Below are positions 1 to 11,062 of a stretch of 64,000 bases of DNA, in pieces (position 1 is the stretch's first letter; the number at the start of each line of letters is the position of its first letter). Source of the DNA: Phlebiopsis flavidoalba (lineage: Eukaryota; Basidiomycota; Agaricomycetes; Polyporales; Phanerochaetaceae); assembly GCA_035772785.1 (NCBI GenBank), contig JAOCPU010000001.1, forward strand, positions 2,542,001 through 2,606,000. The letters are read 5' to 3'. The notes under the pieces were generated by a model that was not told the origin of the DNA, searched no databases, and saw nothing but the letters and a program-made list of their open reading frames with translations. The translations under genes and the position numbers were made by a program.

Positions 1-129
1 CGACTTCACCAGCTTCAAAACATCGCGAAAATGCTAAAGTAGAAGCCATCTGGCTGATGCATATAGATCCCTTCCTCGTGTTACCCATCAATGGCCGCAT
101 TGGACTCAACTCGCGGGAGATCATTGAGA

Positions 130-470
130 ACTCGACCAGTGAAAGTACCAGAGCACGCAGATTGAAGGCTGCCGAGTGAGAAAACCCAACGTCTTACGGC
201 GAGGGAATACAACGTACTGACCTGGAAGCGGAGAGTGAGGCAACTGAAGAGAAGCTCAAGTTATGCCCTCAGGCATAAGACGCGAGCGCTTATTCGTCCC
301 CAGTGACCTCAAACACTACACAAGTCCACAGCTAGAGCCAGGAAGAATGGAGAGAATTATACAGAGAAATCAGAAAAGTGATATTGGAGGGGTTATAGGA
401 GTCATGGGAACTGTATAAGGGAGGAGAGAAAGGTGTGGCATCACATACGACAGAAAAAACGAGCCAACAT
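130..470. repeat. Dispersed degenerate repeat, copy 1
   Basis: This stretch aligns by eye with 2680-3010. Both contain the block AACTCGACCAGTG, a later block around GGCATAAGACGC, and a block like GTCATGGGAA followed by a TATAAGG box and GTGGCATCA. The order is the same and spacing is similar, with many substitutions and small gaps. A TATA-like box near the right end suggests an old LTR, but no ends or target duplication are visible. Confidence 0.55.
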
Positions 471-1925
471 TGAAGGAACACACATCCCATGAGCACATAT
501 CAGGGTTTTCTGGAGCACACAAACTGCAAGCCCTGTGGGGAGTGTTGCCAGTGTTGCACTATTGATCTGCGTCTGAACGCTTCATAGCCTAATACAAATT
601 GGTTAGGCCAAGCGCCATGCGCAAAGTTCACCTTCAACAGAAGTTCATTGTCCTCATTGTGCAACTCATTTTCCAGGGAGGAGCATGTACAGGCGCTGAC
701 AGGGGTGGTAAAGGATGTCAAAACTTCCGCCACATGTCAGATGGCCCACTCGTACACTGGAGGGCAAAGCTCCGCAAAAGAGTGCTTTGACGGGCACGCT
801 AACTGCAGGCAGGCTAGATGGTCCAGGCTACATTTTAGAACGAGCTGCAGGCCTAGAACGAGACAGTGCAGATCCAGTAGCTCTTGTCACGGCTCAGAAC
901 ACGCTTGAGAGCAAGGGCAGGATACCAACTGCAAAAACACCAAGCTCATTTGCTGCAAGAGCAGGAGTGAGCACAGAACCCAAAGGAAATTCAGAGAGAC
1001 AGCAGGGACGCCCTCAGCCATGATGCGGTCAAAATGCTCAGCAACAGTGTTGGGCTGATGTCAATTGCGCAGTTGGGCAGCCTCTAAATTTTATCTTCCA
1101 TGCAGAAAGTGTCAAAAGCCCTGCTGATATACTCCCCCGCCTTGCTATTGCCACAAAACAAGAAGTGAGCTCCAGCATATGCTTTGTTTTGCTAGAAGGG
1201 GGAAGGGACCCTTCCTCAGTCTTCATGAGCGTGACAGCTTACAAGCGCGGGAAGGGATCAATGAAGGTGATCTGGTGGCAATGGCCTGCTTGTGTGCAGA
1301 TAGTAAAACAACCATGGACATCAGAGTGGACATTTTGGAGCGGTTTATTGCGACGATTAAGGGAATGGAACAGCATTTAGCTTGCCTGCAAGACAAGGCC
1401 TGCACATAGGATGTGCAGGCCTTGATGTGCCAAACCTGGTTTACTGCACCACAATCAGCAAGTTTGTGCACACCATCTGAGTGGAAGTGCGCACAATGGC
1501 AATGCCAAAGCGTCTCGCTTAGGAGCAGAGTTGAGGTGGCTTTGCAGGATGAGAGCTGAGCATCTGATGAGGAAGGACAAAATCACATTCCATTGAGGTA
1601 GGCAGTATCGCATTCTGCATCAATTGAAGCTGGTAAGAAAAAGTTGAAGTTTTGTAATCAAAGACAGAATCAGATAAGAGATAGAATCAGATAAGAAAGA
1701 GAACGGGGAACTGATTCAATTCAAGCGCAGGGACATGCGAAACTCTGCTAAACTCCACCCACCGTTTGCACTGACTTCCCTGTCTAAACCAGGCCTGCCT
1801 GCCAGTCAGCCCAGGGATGCTTGCCGAGCTCCGGGCTAACATTGCCCTTGTGCTGATGGGCCTATCTCAGATGGGCGGCAATGTAAGGTTGCAAGGGTCA
1901 GGGCTAATGTGTACCTCCACCAGGA

Positions 1926-2263
1926 GGCTTCTCAAGCGCCTCGAATGCTTTTTTGCAAATTTGTAAGCTGCATAGTATCAATCAAAATGACCAGGATTCT
2001 CTGACATGTACTGTACAATACTCTGAGGACACAAAAATCACTCTGGTAAGCAGAGCATGCATCCTGCATTTAAACGTGGCAGCAATTACTGTATTGGAGA
2101 TGACCAGAGGGGTCGCTTAGCACCTCAAGTGCTTTTCGCGAATTGCAAGCTGCGGAATCTGTGAGGTCTTGAATTTTTCTGACATACAATGTACAACACT
2201 TTGGGCCGAAACAGCGATTTTGTGAGTAGAAAACGAATCCTGCCCTCAACATGACAGCGCTCC
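1926..2263. repeat. Diverged tandem duplication, about 185-bp period
   Basis: Sequence 1926-2088 and sequence 2111-2263 can be aligned. Both contain a block of AAG-GCTTTT type, then AAGCTGC, then TTCTCTGACAT or TTTCTGACAT, then TGTACAA, and an ending CATCCTGC or AATCCTGC with a GCAG/GACAGC tail. This looks like one old local duplication. No coding function is visible. Confidence 0.5.
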
Positions 2264-2679
2264 CTTGTGTGGGAACATACCAGCCCAGCTGCCCAAACAA
2301 GACACATTGATGCCTGTGCGCCTTCTTGGATCAGGCGCCATACTGATTCTACTCCCTCAGAGTGGACAGTGGCATGATTGGCAAGGCTGATAGCGATCGG
2401 CCAAGGCGTTTAGGTATGCAGCCAAATTTTTTTTTCTTTTTATGCAGCCAATGGCGGTGATTGTGACCAGGCATGGTGTATGACTCGCATAAGGTGCTAT
2501 TGGAGGCCAGAGGGGCCAATACAGAGTGAGTGCACAGAGCCACTGGAGAGCGAAGGGCCCCTTTGTTGATGAAGAGATCTAAAGAGCCTTCCTATCGAAT
2601 TTATCAAGGAACGGGGGCAAGGAGGCAAAATTAACATGACTCTGGTAGAAGCTTCAACCATAATAATTGCGAAACTGGG

Positions 2680-3010
2680 AGTCAGAACTCGACCAGTGGA
2701 GCACCAGAACCTGAGGCTGGAGTGAGCATCTCAATGTATTACAGCGAGGATATAGCATACTGACCTGAAGGCTGAAGTCAGCAAATGCAGAGAAGCCCAA
2801 GCCATGACCCCAGGCATAAGACGCAACTGAGCGCTCAATCAATCGCGCAGTGACTTCGAACACTACAGCAAGTCTACAACTAGAGCTAGGAAAAATAGAG
2901 GGGAAATACAGAGAAATCGAGGAATAATATGGAAGGGTCATAAGAGTCATGGGAAGCTATATAAGGGCAGAGGAAGGCGTGGCATCATATACAACGCAGA
3001 AACTTCCCTG
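2680..3010. repeat. Dispersed degenerate repeat, copy 2
   Basis: This is the second copy of the repeat at 130-470, in the same orientation and with the same ordered blocks (AACTCGACCAGTG, GGCATAAGACGC, GTCATGGGAA plus TATAAGG). A weaker third fragment may follow at about 3180-3350, where GGAGTGACCTGAAG and a purine-rich tract recur. Divergence is high, so it is an old family. Confidence 0.55.
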
Positions 3011-6000
3011 TCTAAGCGTTGAATGTGAAGAGAAGAGGGGTACAGACTCTTCACCTTGAGCACGGCAGTGTCATTCTAAGCCCCGAAGTCCTCAGGGACG
3101 ACAGGGACCTGTATTCCGGTCCATATGCATGGAGCAAAAATCCTCCTAGGCATTCAAACTGCCGGATGCTGGACTGAGGCGACTGGCGATATAGCACGCA
3201 AACATATAGCATAGTGACCCGACAGCTGGAGTGACCTGAAGAGAGCAAGCCCAAAAACATGGCACTCACTGCATGGCATGCGACCTGCGGTTTTTGATGC
3301 TTGGTGACTTAAGCTAGAGCAGGAAGAGAGAGAATATCGGGACCGGAGAAACCGAACACCTGATGTAAGTGTTCAAAGCCAACAATTGACAAGCGCAATC
3401 AGCTGCATTCTTTGAGCTTTTCATTGATTTTCTCACACGCAGTGTTCAGTCCGAGACTAGGCCCTTTTTTTACCTCACTGGTATAGCTCTAGCGCCTGGC
3501 TTATCAAGAACGGTCTACCTGCATACAATCTATGAAGGCTTGCCCATTATGCAAGAGTCTGAATGGCAAGCCCATACTCTTATGCTGTCCAAGTGCTTGT
3601 AGCAAATTCTGAGCCAAGGCAGCATGTATCATCCAATCGGTTGCTCTGTGCCACCTCATTGGTGCTCATTTCTCTGTTAGATGTGATGCCACGTACGTTT
3701 CCTCTCTCATATCCTGCTTTCCAGAACTCGCCTTGTTAGTTTTTTGAGAGATAGAATGTGATTTTTATTAGATAGATTGTACAGACCTCATGCGGATATC
3801 TGATCTCCTGGCGCACTGTCCTTCATTACCCACCCTTTCCCTTGGCACTTTGGCCTTAACTTGACATGCACATCGCGCTTGGTTTTTGTTGTATCTGGTG
3901 TAAGACCTGTCTTGTGTAGGCAACATTGGCATGCTCAAGAGTGATTCCGCTCACGATTGGGCCTGGATGTTTCTCCAAATCGTCCATTGCTCCCACACAA
4001 GAGGCCACATTTGCGCAGAAATAGAATGTGATGGGCAGTTGTCGAGTGAACAACATCGTGGCTCACTCTGGGGCGGCAGTGCAACGGCACCGTATCCCCC
4101 CTGAATTTCGATAACTTGTGTTCCTAACAGCAATGCGCTCTTTTATCTCACCTATTTCGCCCACCCTGTTTTTGCCGGCACCACCTGTCTCGCGCTCCAC
4201 TGTCCCTTACTCCCTCCTCTGTGTGGCCTCGCGTGCTGGCTGTGTTTCCTTCAATGCGCACTGTTTTTTGCCCCCCTATCTGGCAACGATGATGGCCCGT
4301 TCAGTGAGTTATACCGGAGGACAGGAGCATTTGGGCTCCTGAAGGATAGTCGTACAATGTCCTGGTGAGGTTGTGGGCCCAAGGTGAGCACATGGTTATT
4401 CTTGAAGGGGACTTTGTTTTGATTAGATTGCAACAGTGCAATTTCTTACCCAAGCTGCTCGAAACCGCCTGAACAACACACCCGGCAATGAAAGTCCTGC
4501 TTGGTATCCTGTAGAAGAACGTTTGCATATGAACAGCATGCATGTACATATTCGTGACTGGAATACATGTCAGGTCCAGCAATGTTGAAGAGGCAAGTGG
4601 AGGGGCTTCAGTCTTGTAGCATCCAACTCACCGACCGCTCTTCATACTGTGATACGTACACTCAAACCTTGGAAAATATCAAGACGCTGTCCGGGATTCA
4701 CCACCCCTGTATGCACACAAGGCACTCCAGGTGTACTACTGCGCAATGTTGATGTCAAACACATAAGGCTGAAGACGTTCAACTGATCCATGGGCCTCAA
4801 TTAGTGTGATGCAGAAGGTGCGTCATACGCACTGACCTAGTATACAACAGACTCACAACCATCCACTGTAGGGTCCATACACCGCAGAAGACTACTTGCA
4901 TCTGAAAGAGACTCTCATCATGCTGGGTTGGACTTCTCGATACAGCCTGACTATATGCGGACACATATGCCCAGCGAATACATGTGAGGTTGCTCATCAG
5001 TCAGCACCTCCTTGTCTCCCTCCTCAAAAAGATACTTATTGACTTGCCATTCAGGCTTCTGGCTGTTTTGCATAGCCTAAAGCAAAGACTTGCATTCTTC
5101 TCTAGAAGTTGCACACCAAAGGATAGGGTGCAAGGCCCTTTTTAAAAAGCCAAATTGCACTGACAGCCCGAGAGAATATGTTGAATAGTAAACTGTCGAA
5201 ACATATGTGAGAAGGATTTAGGAGATAGTCTTTGCTTGAACTTATATTTTAGGACACCAGTGGAATGGCATTCAACATATTGCAGCCAAATATGCGAGGA
5301 TAGCTCCAATGCAGTACGAAGAAGACATAACAGCATGTAAAGCCATATACTAAGACAGACGCAGTGTGTTGGGCATGCACGTCTGTCTGCCATCTGACGC
5401 CAATGACAGCTGTTCTGTACACAATCAATTGGCACTCCGCTACCAATCTTATTGCTAGATGTTTGCTATGTAACCAACAATTATATACGCATAATCGCAC
5501 TTGTCCAATGCAAGACATGCCAGAAAACTGTTGATTGTAAAGCATACTGAGTGAGTTAATCATTGTTATACTTGGCCTCTATTTTGTTACCATTGTATTA
5601 CAATATTTACTATCAAATATAGCTGTCTGCTATATGCTTGCGTAGCTACTGTCATTAAGCTAGTGAATGTATATATCGAACACAGTTGAGAAGCAAGAGG
5701 GGCAACTAGAGAGACAGCGAGAGCAGTGGATTGACTGATCATCTTAGATATGCTGAATTGGTTTGCTTGGCTCCAGACGCACCAGATCATGATGCGAGTT
5801 GACAACCTGTTGTCGACATGCCTTGCATATCTCTCTTGCAACTTTATCCTTTCTTCCAACCCCATACCTTTTTCGCTCCATTCACTACGTCCTCCCAATA
5901 TGTCCTTGTATGCACAATAGTTGTAAGGTACAGCTTGTGTATATTCCATGAATCCGGCAACAATTTCACGCGAACTTCCCATAAATATCTTGGACAAAGC

Positions 6001-6772
6001 ATTCAACCGCCAACACAGATGTCTCCATAAAAACAGGCACCATTCTTCCAGGCTGCAAACTCCTCTCCCTTGAAACGTTGAATACATTGATTGAAGATTT
6101 GAACCATTGACCACATTGCACTTCATAACGGCGCGGTGTAAATAAACAGGCTGCCACCTACCAACAGGTCTACCTATAATAGCCGTTGACCATGCCCTAT
6201 ATGCACGACCTCAGCAGGCTCTTTTTTTTCTTCATATATTTAACCTTAGCATCTCTCAGGTTTCAGTTGTTGAGTTCACCCTCCTTTCAGCATGTGTAAG
6301 CCTAAGACGGCGTAGGGGCGGAGAGTGGGAAGGAGGTTGTATAACTGGATCTTCAAGGTGCGAGCGGAGGGACTGGAGGGCTAGAATTCGAGAGCGGGGT
6401 TATGTATCTATGAGAAAACAAGATTCTGTCAAACGAAAGGGCAGCGATGCAAGCGTACGGAAAGGAAAAGTGTTGTATGTGTGTGGATATAAAAGGAAGG
6501 TGAGTAGCAACAAGAGCAAAGTAAGGTCCATCAAGTGCTAGAAATGCCGTACGTAATCTTAGCAGTATTACAGGGCAATGGAACCACGTTGGCTGAGCAA
6601 GGTACACCGAGAGCTGACGTATGCTCAGGCTCAGACGAGGTTGATGGAACCATGCTCAGAATTCAACATAGTGTACTGGACAGGTATGCAAGTGGCAGGA
6701 ATAGTAGACTAAGGAGAATGAGACAACAACGAGAAGAACAGCTAACAGGACAGCTCACATAAGTGTCCGACT

Positions 6773-7474
6773 TAAAGCTCTGCACAGATCCACCTGCGAG
6801 TTAATCAGAATCTGTACCTGTAGGTTTTCCTCTGATTCTGGAGGCCTAACCTAGATTTACCAGATATTCCAGCCACAGGTGATCTGTACCTGCAGGTCAG
6901 TTATCTGCAGGTCAGTTACCTGCGAGTCACACATAACCTCCAGATCATATCTGTGCTAATGCCATATCAATAATGTATTGTAATTTAATGCCAAATAAAT
7001 ACATATATAGTGTTTTCATACTTTATACAGTCTGTGATCAATTTCGAATATATCTGCTTGTTTCAATAAAGCTAGCATGCTTTTATGATTGTTTAAATAT
7101 TAAAGTCAATATTTTGGCGCTTACTTGAATACTAATGCTAAAGCAGTATAATATCACATATCACTTATAAACATAGTATAAAGTATCATGAGACATTGCT
7201 GACTGTAGTTATATATATTAAGTTTATTTATAGTTCTGTTTTGAGTATATATTATGCTATAATACTATAATTTGTCAGTTGCAAAAATACCTGCAAATCA
7301 CCTGCATACTTGCCTGAAACTGCTTATTGGCAACCTGGATCTGCAGGTCAAAGTACCTGCAGGTCAAAATCCTTGCAGGTCAAAATATTTGCAGATCACC
7401 ATATCTGCAGGTATTGATAGCAGATCTACCTGCAGATACCTACAGGTCATTATCCAGATCTGCCTAGAGCTTTA
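6773..7474. mobile_element. hAT-like MITE, ACCTGCAGGT family, copy 1
   Basis: The ends are inverted: TAAAGCTCTGCACAGATC on the left and the complement of TAAAGCTCTAGGCAGATC on the right. The 5'-TAAAG end fits the YARNG consensus of hAT transposons. Inside each end lie many copies of the palindrome ACCTGCAGGT or half-sites, which look like sub-terminal transposase-binding repeats. The middle is AT-rich and non-coding. A sister copy is at 14073-15272. No 8-bp target duplication remains at this copy, so the superfamily assignment rests on the termini and the sub-terminal repeats. Confidence 0.7.
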
Positions 7475-8175
7475 ATATCTGTATGCGGATTGGGTAAGCT
7501 GCTAGGTAGCAGGCTCAAAATGTGTATGTGCTGATCTATATATGATAAGCTTAGAATACGTAAGATATTCAAAGATATATGCTCTCAAAATATAAAACTA
7601 TACTCTCAGTAAGAACATGAAAGTTAATAGGCTATCCTCATGATATATGGCATAATGGAATTCTATCCTTACTAATACATACATTATACATCATATATCA
7701 TATATATGTCAGATAAAAGTTTATTTAGAATAACAGTTCAGACGGATAAAAGATACAATGATATAGTTGTAGGTTTAGATAGAATATCTTTGAACTCCAA
7801 TGCCACTCTGCATATTTTCAATCTGTTTGCATTGCAGAAGTGTATATATATATATGTTTTACATTGTAAACAATAGATATTAATATGCTAATAGTTATAT
7901 AACATCTACTATCCAAATAGGTTTTACAAGTAAAGCTGGGAATTTAGAGTTTAAAGTACTAAAACATTGCTTGAGTACTTAATATGCATCATTCAGTAGC
8001 TATTTACTATTAGCATACTATTTAAATATATTAGCAGTCTAATAGAGCATGTAAAAATGGGCACTTATTTATTTTAAAAGAAATTAAAATAATCAAATAA
8101 CTCTTTTTATCTTGTTACAAGTATTTGGATAGAAAACAAACTTTTATGATTATAATAATATACTATTGTTGTTTG

Positions 8176-8206
<31 letters not shown>

Positions 8207-9488
8207 AATGGTAATATTATATTAATCACAATATATAAGCATCTAATCTTAACATCTATAATATTGTGAATAGCAATGTTGTAAAGCCGATAACATTTCA
8301 GACTACAGTTTCAAAGCCTATAATATTGTGGGCAGCAATTTCATAGAGCTAACAACACTATAGGCCATATTTTCAAAAGCAATAACATTATGGACAGCAA
8401 TGTTGTAGAGCCACACAGCAATATAAACCATATTTTCAAAAGCAATAACATTGTGGACAGCAGTGTTACAGATTTAATACCATTCAGACCATATTTTCAA
8501 AGGCTACAACATTGTGGACAGCAGTGTCATAGGTCCAATAATATTTTAGACTATATTGTTTAAACAGTATGATATTTCAGGCAACAATGTTATAGATTTC
8601 ACAATATTTCTAGCCATATTGTCATAAATGGGATTGACATTGAGGACTATATTTTTTGTTCTTTGACATCATGCACCCCAGTATTAACTGATGTTAAGCC
8701 ACACTAGTGGTGAAATATTTAACATTCCTAGCAACTACTACTGTTAATCCCCATTTCCCTCAACGGTATTGTTTGCATCTTTGATGCACAACATGACAGC
8801 ATTGCCTGCTTCGAATGCGTTGTAGAATACCAGCATTTGCAACTCATTGCGCTGTATGCCGCTATTGACAATATTAACAACAGCTATATAATGGTTGCAC
8901 TTTTATACAAGCACGTTGAACTCACGGCCTGGCAGCATTGCCAAAGCATATATGCTTGGCCTACCTGCCAGTATGCCGATTACAATTCTATAAGCGTAAG
9001 CCAGTATCATCGTACATATTTATTCATGGCTACAATTCTATTTGACTAACACCTCTCCAAGAACCACTCAGTGTTTACAACACTGAGTCTCTCACAAATA
9101 TTTGCCACTACAATTGTGCCCCATCAGTGTCTCAACACGTGGGCTGAGAACTATAATGAGACGTTCAATGGCGACTTGAACGGCGCCTCAAACAACCAAC
9201 AGCCGCTATGCCTACGTCGCCCAACAAAGCTTACGCCGCCGCCTATCGAGAAATGAAGCACAATCAGTACGCATTTATAGAAAATATAGTGTAGTGGGTG
9301 GAGAAAGGTTGTATGCATGCCATGTAGTAAACAGCTCCTATTTCTTGAACGAATGAATAGGTGCCATTTGTAACTTTTCTTGGAAACTCTCATTTTGTGT
9401 AAAAAAAACACTGTGCAGCTTGGAAACTTGACTATAGTCTTTGGTCTCAACTGAGAACAGTTGATATTTCAAGTGGCCTCCAGATATC
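7475..9488. other. Very AT-rich spacer with simple and tandem repeats
   Basis: No gene is visible. The stretch holds a TA microsatellite near 8178-8203 and a degenerate tandem array at 8259-8650. Short open frames at 8837-9450 show no recognisable motif. Confidence 0.6.
8259..8650. repeat. Degenerate tandem repeat, about 62-bp unit, six copies
   Basis: The phrase AACATTGTGGACAGCA-TGT with variants recurs about every 61-63 bases, each time followed by TCATAGA or GTAGAGCC and then ACCATATTTTCAAA. I count six units, the middle ones most alike. The array is AT-rich and non-coding. It could be a satellite fragment or an internal array of a transposon. Confidence 0.75.
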
Positions 9489-10815
9489 CTGCGCTATTAT
9501 TGAGCGGCACACAAAATAAAAACAGCCAAGAATAAGAATAATAGAATATATTAAAATAGAAATATAATAATACTTGGACAAAGACTTTATATCTGTAGCC
9601 TAAGACTATTGGTAATAAATATTAGCCTATAATAGACATCATATGTAATAGACATCATGTAATATAGTACAGAAAGAGTCGGCAAAGAAAATGCTTTGTA
9701 AGGTCCACCCATTACATGAACAACAAATTTGTCAGTTATTACTAATATTTCCCACAAAGCTTACCAATTTGCTGAGTAATCAGGCTTCCATTGGCTAGCT
9801 AAAATAGCTCACCACAACTGCTTACCAAGCAGGCCAATCTAAGGTGAGGCATTTTCTGCTATTGGCTAATAGGCAGTTTGAAGCAAGCACTTGTTGCCAT
9901 GAGCATAGTCTGAACATCCTAAAATAATTGTTACCTCGACAACAATTGTTATAGGGCAAAAGATATAAAAGGAGCTCAGACAAACTCATAATGAGCAAGA
10001 TTCAGAGTTCAGAAGACCCCAGCAAAAAGGCTCAGGGCACAGTACATTTGTAACAGACAGCAACTGAGATATTCGCAAGTTATAAGTTTTATTGTATTAT
10101 CCAAGCATTAGACATAGTACCCACAAGTTTCCGAAGCATATTTAGATATATTCCTCCATTAGGCTAGGCAGCTTTTGACCTGCAAGAGGTATAAAATCTC
10201 TTGAGGCAGTGCATAAAGTTCACTGTGTTAGCAAAAGTCTTTCTGCAAGAGGCAGTGCAGTAAAAGAGCTAACTTCATCACAATTGAAAATACTTTAAGG
10301 AAGCGAATCTAGAATATTCCCAAAACAGAGATATTGGCTTTTGCTAATATACAGAAACTTATACTACTTGATTTTGAATACATTTTATCTAAGCAAATAT
10401 TACACATTTTAAAGAAGGAATTAAACTTCTTATACATAATTGACTGAGTAACAGGCAGAAATAATCAACTGGTAAAGAATTTGGTAAGTAGGAGTTATAC
10501 ATTCTTATTTGGAAACAGTGTTAGTAGGCAATCATCATGCTCACTAGCACACAATATCACTAAGAATCAAGGATTTTCTATATTCATCTCCACAAATAAC
10601 TGTGATAGCCTAGCGTAGAGGCCCAGTGAACCCAGCAGAAAACTTACCTTGGGTCTGGTTTATATATGAGCATTTTCTTGCTCACACAAGCCCCAGTAAC
10701 CAAGGGTTTTATTTTCTGGCATGACAACGTGAGACGGATGCATGAAATTCTTCCGCATTTGCCTCCCTGACATGTTCTACTGACTATTCTATGTGGACCC
10801 TTGGTGTAAAGGATT
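9489..10815 (-). repeat. 1.3-kb dispersed repeat, copy A (uninterrupted)
   Basis: The reverse complement of this stretch matches 21655-24090 almost throughout once three insertions are removed from that copy. Reading the plus strand here, it has a TATA box (GATATAAAAGGAGC, about 9960) followed by a leader-like tract and AATAAAACTT-like signals on the opposite strand, which suggests an LTR or terminal region of a retroelement. At the 10.6-10.8 kb end both copies share a short remnant with coding-like character on the minus strand. The exact family is not identified. Its value is as the empty-site reference for insertions in copy B. Confidence 0.75.
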
Positions 10816-11062
10816 GGCTCCGCCAAAATGACCCTCCATGCTCAATAGGGTTGAACACTCTCCTTGCCATTTGTAAATTGCTTGTGGTATCTATAAATTC
10901 ATTGTCAAATGACCTCACAAAAGAGTGAAATTAAGTGCTTAATATAATTGCAGTGCGTATTATGATGGGTGTGCTGAAAAACCATTTGGTGATAGTAGAT
11001 CATCTTGACCTGGCCCAATATACCTCTTTACTAGGTAGTAAGTCACACTTTCTAGCACTTTA

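Larger units (their letters stand above)
1..6772. other. AT-rich repeat-derived region without intact genes
   Basis: No open frame here has recognisable motifs, codon structure or splice sites. The longest (5587-6126, minus, 179 codons) resembles no family I know and lies in low-complexity AT-rich sequence. What can be seen is degenerate repeats, listed separately: a dispersed repeat at 130-470 and 2680-3010, and a diverged tandem duplication at 1926-2263. Some stretches carry TATA-like sequences followed by purine-rich runs (for example near 410-430 and 2955-2975), as worn LTRs do. I read the stretch as old transposon debris. Confidence 0.6.

Noticed and set aside
5587..6126. 179-codon minus frame
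   Set aside because: Unusual composition, no recognised domain, and it lies in degenerate AT-rich repeat sequence.
8259..8650. CRISPR-like array
   Set aside because: Units are contiguous and diverged without constant repeat and unique spacers, and the organism is a fungus.
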